From the NCBI GenBank assembly GCA_016946835.1, contig JACVTC010000103.1:457501-519500 (forward strand): DNA of 62,000 bases, in the 5' to 3' direction. The position numbers were made by a program, and so were the translations under genes. The notes under the pieces are model-generated. The model saw nothing but the letters and a program-made list of their open reading frames with translations, ran no database searches and had not been told where the DNA came from. Origin of the DNA: Neocallimastix lanati (nom. inval.). Taxonomy: Eukaryota > Neocallimastigomycota > Neocallimastigomycetes > Neocallimastigales > Neocallimastigaceae. The stretch's first letter is position 1; every line of letters begins with the position of its first letter. Positions 22,325-49,361 of this stretch are shown here, piece after piece.

Positions 22325-22592
22325 TATTGCACATAGAAGTCCCACATATCATCTATTCTAACACGTGATAATCACGAGAATATTTTAACTAATTAAGATT
22401 TACAATACACAGGAATCACCTCTTCAGGCAATGTATACATACAACTGAGAAGCACGATCATAGTTTAAACGATGACTTGTTCGATTTAGAGTTAGGCTGT
22501 CAAATGGATTATTTTTGGGTGGTAAGGTGGAATCGAACTCCGGACTATTGACCCCAGGGTATACTCGTTAACCATTGACTCTATCTCACGAA
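22325..22592 (-). repeat. tRNA-like element (second SINE-like family or tRNA pseudogene)
   Basis: On the minus strand, AGAGTCAATGGTTAACGAG (D-arm / A-box like) is followed by GGGGTC and GGAGTTCGATTCC (T-arm / B-box like, 22529-22542). The spacing is that of a tRNA resembling Asp or Glu types. The T stem and acceptor stem do not pair, so it is not a working tRNA. About 190 bp of GC-richer sequence continue downstream on that strand to about 22325, as a SINE body would. Confidence 0.5.
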
Positions 22593-23041
22593 ATTCTTTG
22601 TTCTTTATATATGTTATATTAAAAATAAAATATTGGAAATATTTCCAATAAATTTTATTAATATAATATATGAACAATTGATACAAAAAAAAATTAGGTA
22701 TATAAATATGTTGTAGTTTTTAAATAATAACTATTACTAAAAATTTATTACTATTATAATTATTATTAGTAATTGAATAATTTATTTCCAAAGTAAAAAA
22801 AAAAAAAAAAATATTTATATAAATATAAAAATTAAAAATTTATTTTAAATTTAGTTACATGTATAAATTTAACATTAAAGTTTTTATAATAAAAAAAAAT
22901 AATAAATAACGAGTTATTATTCCTGTTTAAAAGAAAAAATTTAAAATTAAAAAATTTTAATTTTTTAACTTTTTTTTATTTTATTTTTTTTTTTTTTAAT
23001 TATTATAAATATAGAGTCCATTAAATGCTTTTGAAATCATA

Positions 23042-29421
<6,380 letters not shown>

Positions 29422-29460
29422 TAAAAAAAAATATAAATATTGTAAAGCACATCCAAATTA

Positions 29461-29492
<32 letters not shown>

Positions 29493-29632
29493 GTTTAAAC
29501 ATTAATTTTATATTAATTTACTTTTTAATACTTCGCAATCATTTATCTTTATCTATTTATACACTTATATATTTATTTAATTGCTTCTCATGTAAGGTAT
29601 TGTTTCAATTGAGACATATTAATAACAAAATA

Positions 29633-29676
<44 letters not shown>

Positions 29677-29902
29677 TAATATAATATAAAATTTTTCATA
29701 ATATAAAAAAAGTTACAGAAAGTAACAAGTAAATAAATATTAACTACAGATATTAATAAAAAAAAATCATAAATATTAAAATATTTGATGTAGTACAACA
29801 ACGGTCAAAAAAAGTAATATGAAATTATTATAATAATATAATTTATTTATATAATGTATTTACTTTAAAAAGAAAAAAGAAAATGTTTTTTATAATAATT
29901 TG
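29422..29902. other. AT-rich spacer between receptor C and the copia remnant
   Basis: Contains an (AAT)n tract at 29461-29490 and an A-tract at 29640-29674. The minus-strand frame here is low-complexity. No gene is seen. Confidence 0.5.
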
Positions 29903-30129
29903 TGTTAAGGAATCACACAGAATGTGGTGTATACACAATAATTATAATATTATATATTTATTTATATATTAATTATTATTTTATATTTTTTAATAAAAAG
30001 ATTCAAATAAACAATATTACATTTAATTTTAATTTTATATTATTTACATATTATTTATTGTATACATAATAAAATATTTATAATGTACAATATAAAAAGT
30101 CTTATATTTCGTATATATATTTCTTAACA
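29903..30129 (-). repeat. 3' LTR of the copia remnant
   Basis: A 227-bp block bounded by TGTTAAG at one end and CTTAACA at the other, the TG...CA inverted ends expected of LTRs. It directly abuts a polypurine tract (30131-30137) on the internal side, and the pol remnant lies beyond that in the right orientation. No matching 5' LTR is present in the window. Confidence 0.75.
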
Positions 30130-30130
30130 T

Positions 30131-30137
30131 TCCCCCT
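30131..30137 (-). other. Polypurine tract of the copia remnant
   Basis: AGGGGGA on the minus strand, immediately upstream of the LTR start. This is where plus-strand priming occurs in LTR retrotransposons. Confidence 0.7.
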
Positions 30138-30199
30138 ACATTAGGTATTATATAATATTTTTATTTTATTTTAATTTTTTTTTTTTTATTTTTTTTTTT

Positions 30200-31850
30200 A
30201 TTTTAATTTTTGAAAACCAAATTTGTAAAACGTGTCATTTTAATATCTGAAATACTTTTCGTTAAAAGACTAGCTAAACATATTGTCTGTATCTATATAT
30301 TTTAATTTAATGTCATTATTTATGATTTCTTCTTGAATGTATTTTATACTTCGTATCTATGCGTTTGCATCTTCCTTTAAAATTTGTATCTTGAGCAATA
30401 GAGATACCTATCTACCATAATTCTTATTTCAATATCTTTATTAAATATTTCTTTATATAAATTTTTAAACTATTGACCTTATTTGACATAATCCGTAAGA
30501 CTGACAAATTCTACTTCAGCTGTAGATAAGGTAACATTCTTTTGTAGTTGAGATTTCGTTGATAGTGGACTATTTTCTAAAAGAAAAATACACCCGTTTG
30601 TTGATCTTCTGGTTTTTTTTATCGCTAACGAAGTCTGAATCTGAATATGAAATGAATCTTTTATCTTTCTGTAGAATATGGATTTATTTTTTATTCCTTT
30701 TTAATACTATAAACTCTTGTATTAACGAATAATAATCAACTTCTGTTAGATTTTCACAAACTCTAGAAGCTTGATTTACTGCATAAGCTATATCGTGTCT
30801 TGATTTAACTGCGATATATAGTAGCGCACCTACGTGAATGAATATAAATTTTTATATTCATTCACGTTTATAGGATTTGAATTTTTCCTTTCAAAATCTG
30901 TAATCTTTCTTCATGGTGTTTTAATTGGTTTAATTTTATTCATACAGTATCTTTTAATTATTTTATTGATGCAATCAGTTTGATTAATTTTATATCCATC
31001 TTTAGTTTTAAATATATTTATTCCAATAATTTTCTTTGCATCAGAATCTTGAGATACTTTATATTTGTTTTTTAATTTTCTAATAGCATAATTTTTTTCA
31101 TCATCCTTTCCTGTGATTAAAATATCGTCTACATATAATGTGAGTAAATAAACTTATTTATTATGTTTATTATATTTACCAAAAAAAGACATTTATCTGT
31201 AACATATTTTTTAAAACCTATACTAATTAGAAACTAAAAAATTTCTTTATAAAATTTCTTTATACCACATTCTTCTTGCTTACTTCAAACCGTATAAGGC
31301 CTTTTTTTAGTAACCAATATTTATTTTTATTATAATTTTTGCCTCCTAAAGGTATCGTTGTATATATTCTTTCTTCTAAAAATCGGTATTTAAATATCTT
31401 GCTTTAACATCCAATTGTTTAAGATTTCATTCATTTATTGATACAATAGCAATTGCTAAATGAAGACTATCTTCTTGTATTGTTGGTGAATATATATCTA
31501 AAAAATCATGTCCTTAATATTTGCTTGAATCCTCGAACCATTAATCTTGCTTTCTTTTTGTTATTATCCTTTTTAGCAAATTCCCATTTTATAATAATGA
31601 CATGTGCATTTTTTGGAATTTTATTAACCATTTCCATTACTCCATTATTATACATATTGAATAGTTCATCATTAATTGCTATTTTCCACTCTTCTACATC
31701 AGTTGAGCTTATAGCTTGTTCATATGTATTTGGAGGGTTTGTTTTAATATTTCATATTTTATATCGTTTATTATCATTATATATTAATTTTACTTTCCTA
31801 ATACTTTATGATTTTTAAGTGTAATCAAAACAGTCTATAATAAGATTTCT
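30200..31850 (-). pseudogene. Ty1/copia reverse transcriptase and RNase H remnant
   Basis: Read on the minus strand, with frameshifts and stops, the order is that of the 3' part of copia pol. TYEQAISSTDVEEWKIAI is the start of the RVT_2 domain; KKARLMVRGFKQ and LDVKARYLN follow. LYVDDILITG (31111-31143) carries the YVDD catalytic box. GALLYIAVKSRHDIAYAV matches the connection region, and TLSTAEVEFVSL (about 30510-30550) matches RNase H. Gag, protease and integrase are missing: homology fades beyond about 31850. A 34-bp palindrome interrupts the frame at 30833-30866. A 5'-truncated, dead element. Confidence 0.85.
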
Positions 31851-33480
31851 CCACTGAAGTAAAAATTGATAATTTTCACATTAGTATATTGTACATACGC
31901 CACAATTAGAAAGTTTAATTATTATTATTATTATTATCATTAATAATAATAAAATTTTTTTTTTTTTAATAAATATTTCAATTTCCAAAAACATTTTATT
32001 TCTCTCTTTTAAAACTTTATTAATTTGCTCATTTTGCTAAAATCTAATAGTTATAAAAATTAGAATTTCTTATTATATATATATATATAATTATATATAT
32101 AATAATAATAATCACCTTTTTTATTCTTTATTAAGAATGTTTTAAGTTCATTTTATATTTATTAATATAAAAAAATATATATATATACATGATATATTGT
32201 TGTTTATTTTTATTATATGTTAACAGACTTTATAAACAATTATAAATTCTATTTATTAAAAAATTATTCAAATCTTCTTTAATATGGATATAATATTATT
32301 ATTTATTATTAGTTTTAAATATGAACCTCTATAATATATAAATTAATAAAAATAAAAATAATAAAAAAAAAAGAATAACTAATATATATAAAAAAAATAA
32401 ACATAATTATTAATTAATATTATATAAAAATAAGATAAAACACATGATATTATATAATAAAAAATATATATATATAAATATATACATAAATATATAAAAA
32501 TATTGAAGGAAAATTTTCCTATCAAAAAGTTTTTATTATTAATGTTTACAATATTTCATTTAAATTTCAATTTATTTTAATATAAACATTTAATATAAGT
32601 CAAAATGTATTATTATTTAATACTATTATAATAAACATATTTTATACATTATTCTTTTGATGAATATATATCAATGTGGCATTTTATAATAAATGAGGTT
32701 TTAAAGAAGTAAATAGATTAATAATATTAATAATTATATAAAATTGAATACTAAGTGTTTATATACATATAATCATTTAGAATACAATTATATATATATA
32801 TTTTTACATTTTTAAACTCATTTATAAATTCCAAATTATTATTTATTATTATTTTATTATTTATCTTAAAAATTATGGCTTTAAAAATTATGGCTTTAAA
32901 TTACAACTTCTAAACGCCATATTGTTAAATACATTATATCTCTTTCAATCAATAATTGATATATCAATTTACTTTACGCCACAAATTTTGAAAAAGTTCT
33001 AATAACCAATAAAAATTTACCATAATTATAAATTTTTCCATGATTCATTTTATAAATATAAAAGTATTTCAATAATTACAAAAATAATATATTATTAGTA
33101 TGATGAAATATAAATTAAAAATATTTTTAATTATCAAAAAAGAAATGAATAATAATTAATTCTTTAATTATAAATATTATTTTAAAAATTAAAAAAAAAA
33201 AGACCATTAATAAATGTTTTTTTTTTTTAATTTTTTTTTTTATTTATTATTTATTATTAATAAATTATTAATTAACTTTTGATTATATTTTTTCAATTAT
33301 TTTTAATATTATTAATTATTATAAACTTCGGCTTTTTTGCCTTTCAGCTAAATATTTAATATTTATTACACATAATTAAAAGTTTATTTTGATGTGGTTT
33401 TTTTTATTTTGTTTTTTTATTAATAATTATTAATTATTTTAGATTTTTTTTAATGTAATATTTATTATTACTTAATGTTT
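31851..33480. other. AT-rich spacer, no gene seen
   Basis: Homopolymers, (TA)n and (ATT)n tracts. The short word ACGCCACAA occurs near 31890 and 32965, reminiscent of words inside the MULE ends, but it is too short to define an element. Confidence 0.4.
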
Positions 33481-33498
33481 TACGTAAAACTTTACAAT

Positions 33499-34024
33499 TA
33501 TTCAATTATTTATTATTTATTATTTATTATTTATTATTTATTATTTATTATTTATTATTTATTATTTATTATTTATTATTTATTATTTATTATTTATTAT
33601 TTATTATTTATTATTTATTATTTATTATTTATTATTTATTATTTGTTGTTTATTATTTATTATTTATTATTTATTATTTATTATTTATTATTTATTATTT
33701 ATTATTTATTATTTATTATTTATTATTAAATAATTATTATTTATTATTATTTATTATTTATTATTTATTATTTATTTATTTATTATTTATTATTTATTAT
33801 TAATTATTTATTATTAATTATTTATTATTTATTATTTATTATTTATTATTTATTATTTATTATTTATTATTTATTATTTATTATTTATTATTTATTATTT
33901 ATTATTAAATAATTATTATTTATTATTATTTATTATTTATTATTTATTATTTATTTATTTATTATTTATTATTTATTATTAATTATTTATTATTAATTAT
34001 TTATTATTTATTATTTATTATTTA
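33499..34024. repeat. (TTATTTA)n heptanucleotide tract with higher-order duplication
   Basis: About 220 bp of near-perfect 7-bp units are followed by interrupted units. An irregular block beginning ATTATTAAATAATTATT at 33722 recurs at 33901, so a 179-bp segment has been duplicated inside the tract. The open frame across it is a repeat artefact. Confidence 0.95.
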
Positions 34025-34800
34025 TTAATAAATACTTTTTTTATTATAATTTATATATTTAATTATTTATCAGTTCATATTTATTTAAATATTTATTACG
34101 TACACTATACTAATACTAACCAAAAAAAAAAATAAAGATTGTTAAATTATTAATAAATTTAAAATAAGCTATAATTAATAATTTATACATATTAAAAAAT
34201 TTTTTATAGATTACATTTATCCTTTACCTATTTAAATTAGTAATTATTAATATATACAAATAGATAATAATACTATCTATATTCCATATATTATCAATAT
34301 ATAATAATTATTTAAACTTTTTTTGAAATTCTATATATTTTTATATATTGTTTGTAATATATAACCATTATATTCATATATATATACTAATTTATTAAAA
34401 TTTGACTCTTTTGGTATTATAATTAAAAAAGGGAATTACTCTTAAAATAAAGTATAATATTATTCATTACATAATTATTAATTATAATTAAAATTATAGT
34501 ATATTGCTTTATAAATAATAACTAGAAAATAATAAATAAAATATATAGATAAAATATAATAATAATATGATTATTATTATACATGATATATTATAACTAT
34601 ATAATATATTTCATAAATAATTGATGAAATTATTTTATTATTAAGAAATAAAAATTAAATTAAAAAAAAAAAAAAAGCTATTTTACTATACCAGAGAACT
34701 AAAAAATATAAATAGTTTAAAAATTGTCTCTATTTTTTTTAACTAAACAAATAAATACAGTAAAGAAATATCATAATAAAATTATATTTTTATAAAAAAG
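34025..34800. other. AT-rich 5' region of the peroxiredoxin-glutaredoxin gene
   Basis: No coding sequence. The last 60 bases before the ATG are A-rich (TATAAAAAAG before the ATG), a common start context in AT-rich genomes. Confidence 0.45.
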
Positions 34801-35834
34801 ATGTCTTTCCCAAACGTTGAAGGTAAAACTGTTCCAAGTGTAACTTGGGTTCATAGAGTTAATAATCAATGGGCTAAACTTACTTCTGATGAAGTCTTTA
34901 AGAACAGAAGAGTTGTTGTTTTCTCTCTTCCTGGTGCTTTTACTCCAACATGTTCATCTTCTCACCTTCCACGTTACGAAGAATTAGCAGAAACTATTAA
35001 GAAAGCTGCAAATGTTGATGATATTTACTGTATATCTGTTAATGATACCTTCGTTATGTAAGTTTTTATTATTATTATTATTATTGATATTGATAAAAAT
35101 TTATATAATATTTTTATTAAAGCAGAAAAATTAATAATATTTAAAAAGAATAAAAAATTAAAATAAAATAAGAAATAGAGTTATAATTAAAAAGAAAAAT
35201 ATGAAGTTTTAAATGAATAAATATAATTTTTTAAATATATTTTTTATTTATCAAAAAAAAAAAAAAAAAAAGAAAGAAAAAAGTTTTATTTATAAAGGAA
35301 ATATTAAATTTTATGTTTTATTATAATATTAAAAATAAATAAAATAGGAACGAATGGGCTAAGGACCAAGATATTAAATACGTTAAACTTATTCCAGATG
35401 GTAATGGTGAATTCACTGAAAAGATTGGTTATCTTGTTGACAAGAGTGATTTAGGTTTCGGTAAACGTTCATGGAGATATTCTATGTTTGTTGATAATGG
35501 TGTCATTAAGAAGTTCTTCTGTGAACCAGTAAAGGAAGGTGATCCATTTGAAGTTTCTGATGCTGATACCATGCTTGATTACCTTGCTCCAAACACTGTA
35601 AGACCAAAGGTATGTACTATTTTTGCTCGTGTTGGATGCCCATTCTGTGCTAAAGCCAAGAAGCTTTTACAAGAACATGGAATTAATTATGAGGAAGTTA
35701 CTGTTGCTCGCAATGGAATTACCTCAAAAACATTAAGAGCTGTTGGTAACAGATCTACTGTTCCAGTAGTCTTCATTGATGGTAAATTAATTGGAGGAAG
35801 TGAAGAATTAGAACAATACTTTGCTAATAATTAA
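34801..35834 (+). CDS. Hybrid peroxiredoxin-5 / glutaredoxin
   Basis: Two exons, 34801-35057 and 35348-35834, joined through a split ATG codon to give 247 aa. Residues 1-165 are a Prx5-type peroxiredoxin with PGAFTPTC, peroxidatic Cys51, the conserved Thr48 of P-x-x-x-T-x-x-C, and the downstream Arg126 and RYSMFVDNG segment. Residues 172-247 are a glutaredoxin with CPFC (Cys183/Cys186), TVPVVFIDG with the cis-Pro, and GG. Together they reduce hydroperoxides using glutathione in one chain, the glutaredoxin regenerating the peroxiredoxin. Hybrid Prx5-Grx proteins of about 240 aa are known from bacteria such as Haemophilus, and the length fits. No targeting signal is seen, so it is probably cytosolic. 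Its GC content is well above that of its surroundings and codons look optimised, suggesting high expression. The AT-rich intron shows it is a resident nuclear gene. Confidence 0.93.
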
Positions 35835-36720
35835 AGTCAATAAATAAATTTAATTATTAAAAGAAACAAAAAAAGAAAAAAAAAAGAAAGATGAATTTTA
35901 TAAAAATTTTGATATAATGAATATTGTTTTAGAATTTAAATTTATTTTTTATTTCCAACAAATGGGGGAATAAAAATATTACTTTATTCTATGTAAAAAT
36001 TATCAAAATCAAAAAAAAAAAAAAAAAAAAAAAAAAAAGAATTATGTAAAATATTTAAAAATGAAGCAAAAATTAAAGCAAATAAAAAATAAAATAAAAT
36101 TTAATAAATTAAATTTAAATATTAATTATTAATGAAATATTATTTTGATTTATATTATTTTTTTTTTTTACTATAAATTGTAATATTGAACTTTGAAAAA
36201 GAGTAGGATTTATTTTAACTCTTCAATAAAGTGTGATTATATTTATTCTGTCAAAAAGAAAAGTTCAAATAAAAAAGTGAATAATTAAATTTATATATCA
36301 TAATATTTATTATGATTATTCATTAAATAGGTAATTTTTCAAAAAAAAAAATCAAAAGATATATAATTGATACTTCAAAAATAATGATAATAAGGAAGTT
36401 TAATTTAATATCAATATTATTATATAGGGAACAAAGACAATTAGTTGACAATATTTTTAAACAAAGTTCAACTTCGAAATAGTATTCCGTTGAATCTACC
36501 ATTGCCGTATCTTAAAATTATGATTAAAATTGTGAAGTCAAAATTAATTATTATACTTCAGTATAATGCCCTTGTGAAGTCTTACAGATATTAATTAAAT
36601 GAAACTAGAATATATTATACCATTATTTTATTTTATTTTGTTTTTTCTTTTTTTTTTTTTTTGTTTATTTTTTCTTTTTTTTTCTTTTTATTACATGTAT
36701 TTTATCATATATTTAATTAA
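35835..36720. other. Spacer downstream of the fusion gene
   Basis: A/T-rich with A-tracts (36011-36038). The stretch 36425-36600 is somewhat less AT-rich and gives short open pieces in two frames (for example REQRQLVDNIFKQSS). It could be a decayed coding remnant, but no family is recognisable. Confidence 0.4.
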
Positions 36721-36961
36721 TAAAGATGAAGCAAGTTTGCTGCCGTTAAAAAAAAAAAAAAAAAAAAAATCTACTGTTGCCGAGAGTGTCGATGTCGAAA
36801 TGATAAGGCATGGATTTTCACCTCCCGGTGAAAGAATAGACACAGATTCGTTAGATAACACTAATACTGAAATTATTACTCACAATAATGGACGTGGTGT
36901 TATCATTGAGGAATGGGAATGGGAAAAGTTAGAGGCTATTGCTTCTAACGTGCTTTTATAA
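36721..36961 (+). pseudogene. Unrecognised coding fragment
   Basis: After an A-tract that reads as poly-Lys, about 60 codons have ordinary protein composition: STVAESVDVEMIRHGFSPPG, then ERIDTDSLDNTNTEII and IIEEWEWEKLEAIASNVLL, ending at a stop at 36959-36961. The upstream part of the frame is low-complexity Phe/Tyr and not credible as a start. It may be the last exon of a small gene or the C-terminal remnant of a transposon protein. No motif identifies it. Confidence 0.35.
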
Positions 36962-37074
36962 TTTTATAATATATAATATTTTATTTCATGTATTTTATTT
37001 TATTTTTTTTTTTTTTCATTAAAATCATGTAATTTTATTATTATTATTATAAATTAAATAAAGTTATTCTCTAA

Positions 37075-37517
37075 GTCTAAAAAAAAAAAAATTAATTTAA
37101 GGTTAAAAATTCGAAATAATTGTACTGTAAAAAAAATAAAAAAAAATATATATATATATAATTATTTTTTCTTTTTTAGTTGTTATATCAAAATTAAATT
37201 TGATTAATTAAAAATGAAAAAAAAAATATAATTTTTAAAATAAAGTTTTTTTTAATTAATAAAAAATAATGTAATTAATTTACTTTTAATTTTTAATAAT
37301 TATGTATGATCCATTCAATCAAAAAAATAAATAATAATTTTAAGTAATTATTAATAACTAATATAAATTAATAAAAGTAAAGTGAGGTTCGTTATCTATG
37401 AACTTTTTTTTCTAAATTAATTTATACACTTTATTTTGAATATTATTTTTTTTTCTATTTTTATTTTTACATTACTATTTACAAATTATCATGTTCTAAT
37501 TGGACAACTAATATTTA

Positions 37518-37584
<67 letters not shown>

Positions 37585-37740
37585 TATAAATAAAAATATT
37601 CATATAATTAATAAATGAATAAATAAATAAATAAAAATGTTCATATAATTAATAAATGAATAAATAAATAAATAAAAACATTCATACAATTAATAAATGA
37701 ATAAATAAAGTTTAAAGTTTGCAAGAATTGCGGCTGTAAA
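37075..37740. repeat. Dispersed repeat family R, copies 2 and 3
   Basis: The segment 37379-37740 is collinear with 21475-21700 (AAGTGAGGTTC, ATACACTTTATTTTGAATAT, AATTGGACAA, TAAAGTTTAAAGTTTGCAA, GGCTGTAAAA). Within it are a (TTA)n tract (37518-37582) and about three copies of a roughly 43-bp unit containing TTCATATAATTAATAAATG. A shorter end-fragment sits at 37085-37135 (AAATTCGAAATAATTGTACTGT). Confidence 0.65.
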
Positions 37741-37894
37741 AAAAAAAAAAAAAGGAAAGGAAAAGAAAGTAAAAAAATACTTGGATGACTTGAATAAATA
37801 ATAAATTAATAAAGATAAAGTATTAAGCAGTAGTATTATCATATTAATAAAAAAATTAATAAAGATAAGGTAGTAAGCAGTAATATTATCATAT

Positions 37895-37945
<51 letters not shown>

Positions 37946-38199
37946 AATAGTTGATTAAAAAATAGTAATAATATGATAGATAATATCAAAAAATAATAAA
38001 ATAATTATTGTGGTAATAATTAAAAAAATGAGAATCGGAATTAAAAAATAAACTTAAAATAAAAATTAAAAAATTTATGATATTAACATTTTATATATTT
38101 CCTCAATATCAGTATTCTTGAAAGGACTGTACTTGGATATGAATTTTAAGCCAAAAATTTATTAGAAGATAGTTTTAATGATTTAGTTATTATTTATTA

Positions 38200-38260
38200 T
38201 TAGAATAAATAAATAAAGATTAAAGTTCGCAATAATTGCGACGATAGAAAAAAATTATTA
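38200..38260. repeat. Dispersed repeat family R, terminal fragment
   Basis: AAAGTTCGCAATAATTGCGA near 38220 matches the 3' terminal part of the family R copies. Only this end is present. Confidence 0.45.
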
Positions 38261-38560
38261 TTAGAGTTTTTTTTTTTTTCTTTTTTTTTTTTAAGTTGAA
38301 AGTTATAAAAAAAGATCTTATCAAACTTATTTCCTTTACTCATAAATATTCTTGAAATAAAGAATCTGGTATAATTTAAAAAAAAAAAAAAAAAAAAATA
38401 AAAAAAAATAAAATAAAATAAAAAAAATTAAGAAATTTTAAAATAAATAAATAAATATCAAGTATCAAGTCAACTATTGCAAATAAAACAAGAAATTAAA
38501 AAGGAAATTAAAAAAAAAAAAAAAAAACTTTTTATTATTTCATACAACATTCAATTTAAT

Positions 38561-38608
<48 letters not shown>

Positions 38609-39166
38609 TTTATTTAATTTATTTGTTATTTATTTTATTTAATTTTTTTTTTTTTTTTTTTTTATTATTATTACATTTATTTAATTTTTATTGACTATAT
38701 ATAATTTTTATTTGCAAAAAAAAAAATTTCTTTATCCTTTCTTAAATATATATATACATATATATATATATGTTTTGTTTTGTTTTGTTTTGTTTTGTTT
38801 TGATTTAAATAGTATAAATACAATGATAATGTATATTATATTATTTTCTATTTCTAATTTTTAATTATTATTATTATTATTATATTTTTATTTTATTATT
38901 TTATTATTTTATTATATTATTTTTTTTTTTTTACTTTATCATCATTGCTTTTAAATTTTTTTTTCTTTTCTTCATTATAAAATCATTAAACTTTTATTTT
39001 ATTTTTATTTTTATTTATATATATATATATATAAAAATAATAATAATAATAAAAAATAAATATAAATATAGAAATAAATATATAAATTAAGATTTATCTT
39101 TTTCTTATCTTTATGTATGTATGTATTTTTTATTTTTTATTTTTTATTTTTTTTTTCTTTTTTTTT
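38261..39166. other. 3' flank of the glucosyltransferase gene
   Basis: Homopolymers, TTTA tetramers (38560-38610) and a (GTTTT)n tract at 38772-38803. No gene is seen. Confidence 0.45.
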
Positions 39167-48153
<8,987 letters not shown>

Positions 48154-49361
48154 TTTGATAAAATATATTTTTTAATTTAACTCTCTTTTTTATTATTATA
48201 TATTAGTATTACTAATCTATTTTATTTCTATATTATACTATTATTAATCAATATAGTGAAATTGACTTTGAAATTTGATTTAAAATTTATACATTAAAAG
48301 AAATAAATAAAAATATAAAAATGTTATAATATAATATAATATAAATAAAAATACAATTAGTATTTATTAATAAATAATATAAATATATTTTAACTTTTAT
48401 AAATATTCAGAAAATTATCATCTATTTGGAATATTATAACAATTAATCTAAATACCTATTATCATATACCAAAATTTTATAGTTTTTTTTTATATTTTAT
48501 ATATTCTTATCTATATAAATATTAAAAATTTTTCTCTTATTTTCTTATTAGTAAATGAATATTTGTATATTATATATACAAATAAATATTGTTTAAATAA
48601 TAAATAAATTGTATACATCAAACATATGAAATAAAATTAAATATAAAAATTTTAATAGTATTTTACGTGGATTATTCATTTTTTACTTAATTAATAATAT
48701 AATAATAATATATGTATTTAATTTATTAATATATTAATAAAATAACATATAATTAATATATAGATCATCTCAAATTTCAATAATATATATTTAAAGGATG
48801 ATCAATAAAAAAAATAATAAATGATAAATAATAAATAATAAATAAATAATAAACAAATAGATAATAATAAATAGCAATTATTAATTATTAATAATATATA
48901 ATAAATAATAAAATGATTCATAAAAAAATTAAATAAAATAAAATACTTTTTAATAATACTAATAATAATAATATTAATACTTAATAAATAATAGATTTAT
49001 TTTTTGACAATAATAATAATAAGGAAATCTTTATATTTTTGAATATACAATATTATTTACAAATATCAATATAATATATTTTTTTCATATTAAAAAATTA
49101 TATTTCTTTGGATGAATTTATTCAGGTATTCAGGTTAGAATTTTTAATATAAATATTTAATTAAGGTTCTAAATTAATTGTATTTAAATTTTTATTTAAT
49201 AATAATCAAGTAAATTTTTTGTTTTAATTTAATCTTTAAATGAAATATCTAAATATCTAAATATACTAAAAACTATTTATTGTTCTTGCTTTTCAATTTA
49301 ATTATAATTATAGATTAACAGTTTTTATGTATCCTTTTTTTCTAACCTACTATAAAATGTA
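48154..49361. other. AT-rich spacer upstream of UGGT
   Basis: No gene is seen; A/T only with (AATA)n tracts near 48820-48860. It contains the UGGT promoter by position, without a recognisable motif. Confidence 0.45.

Noticed and set aside
22500-22592. Functional tRNA gene on the minus strand
   Set aside because: The T stem pairs at only two of five positions and the 5' and 3' acceptor ends are not complementary.
31453-31818. Plus-strand 121-codon open frame
   Set aside because: Antisense to the copia RT remnant, whose motifs are clear on the minus strand.
33475-33729. 84-codon periodic open frame
   Set aside because: A direct readout of the 7-bp tandem repeat.
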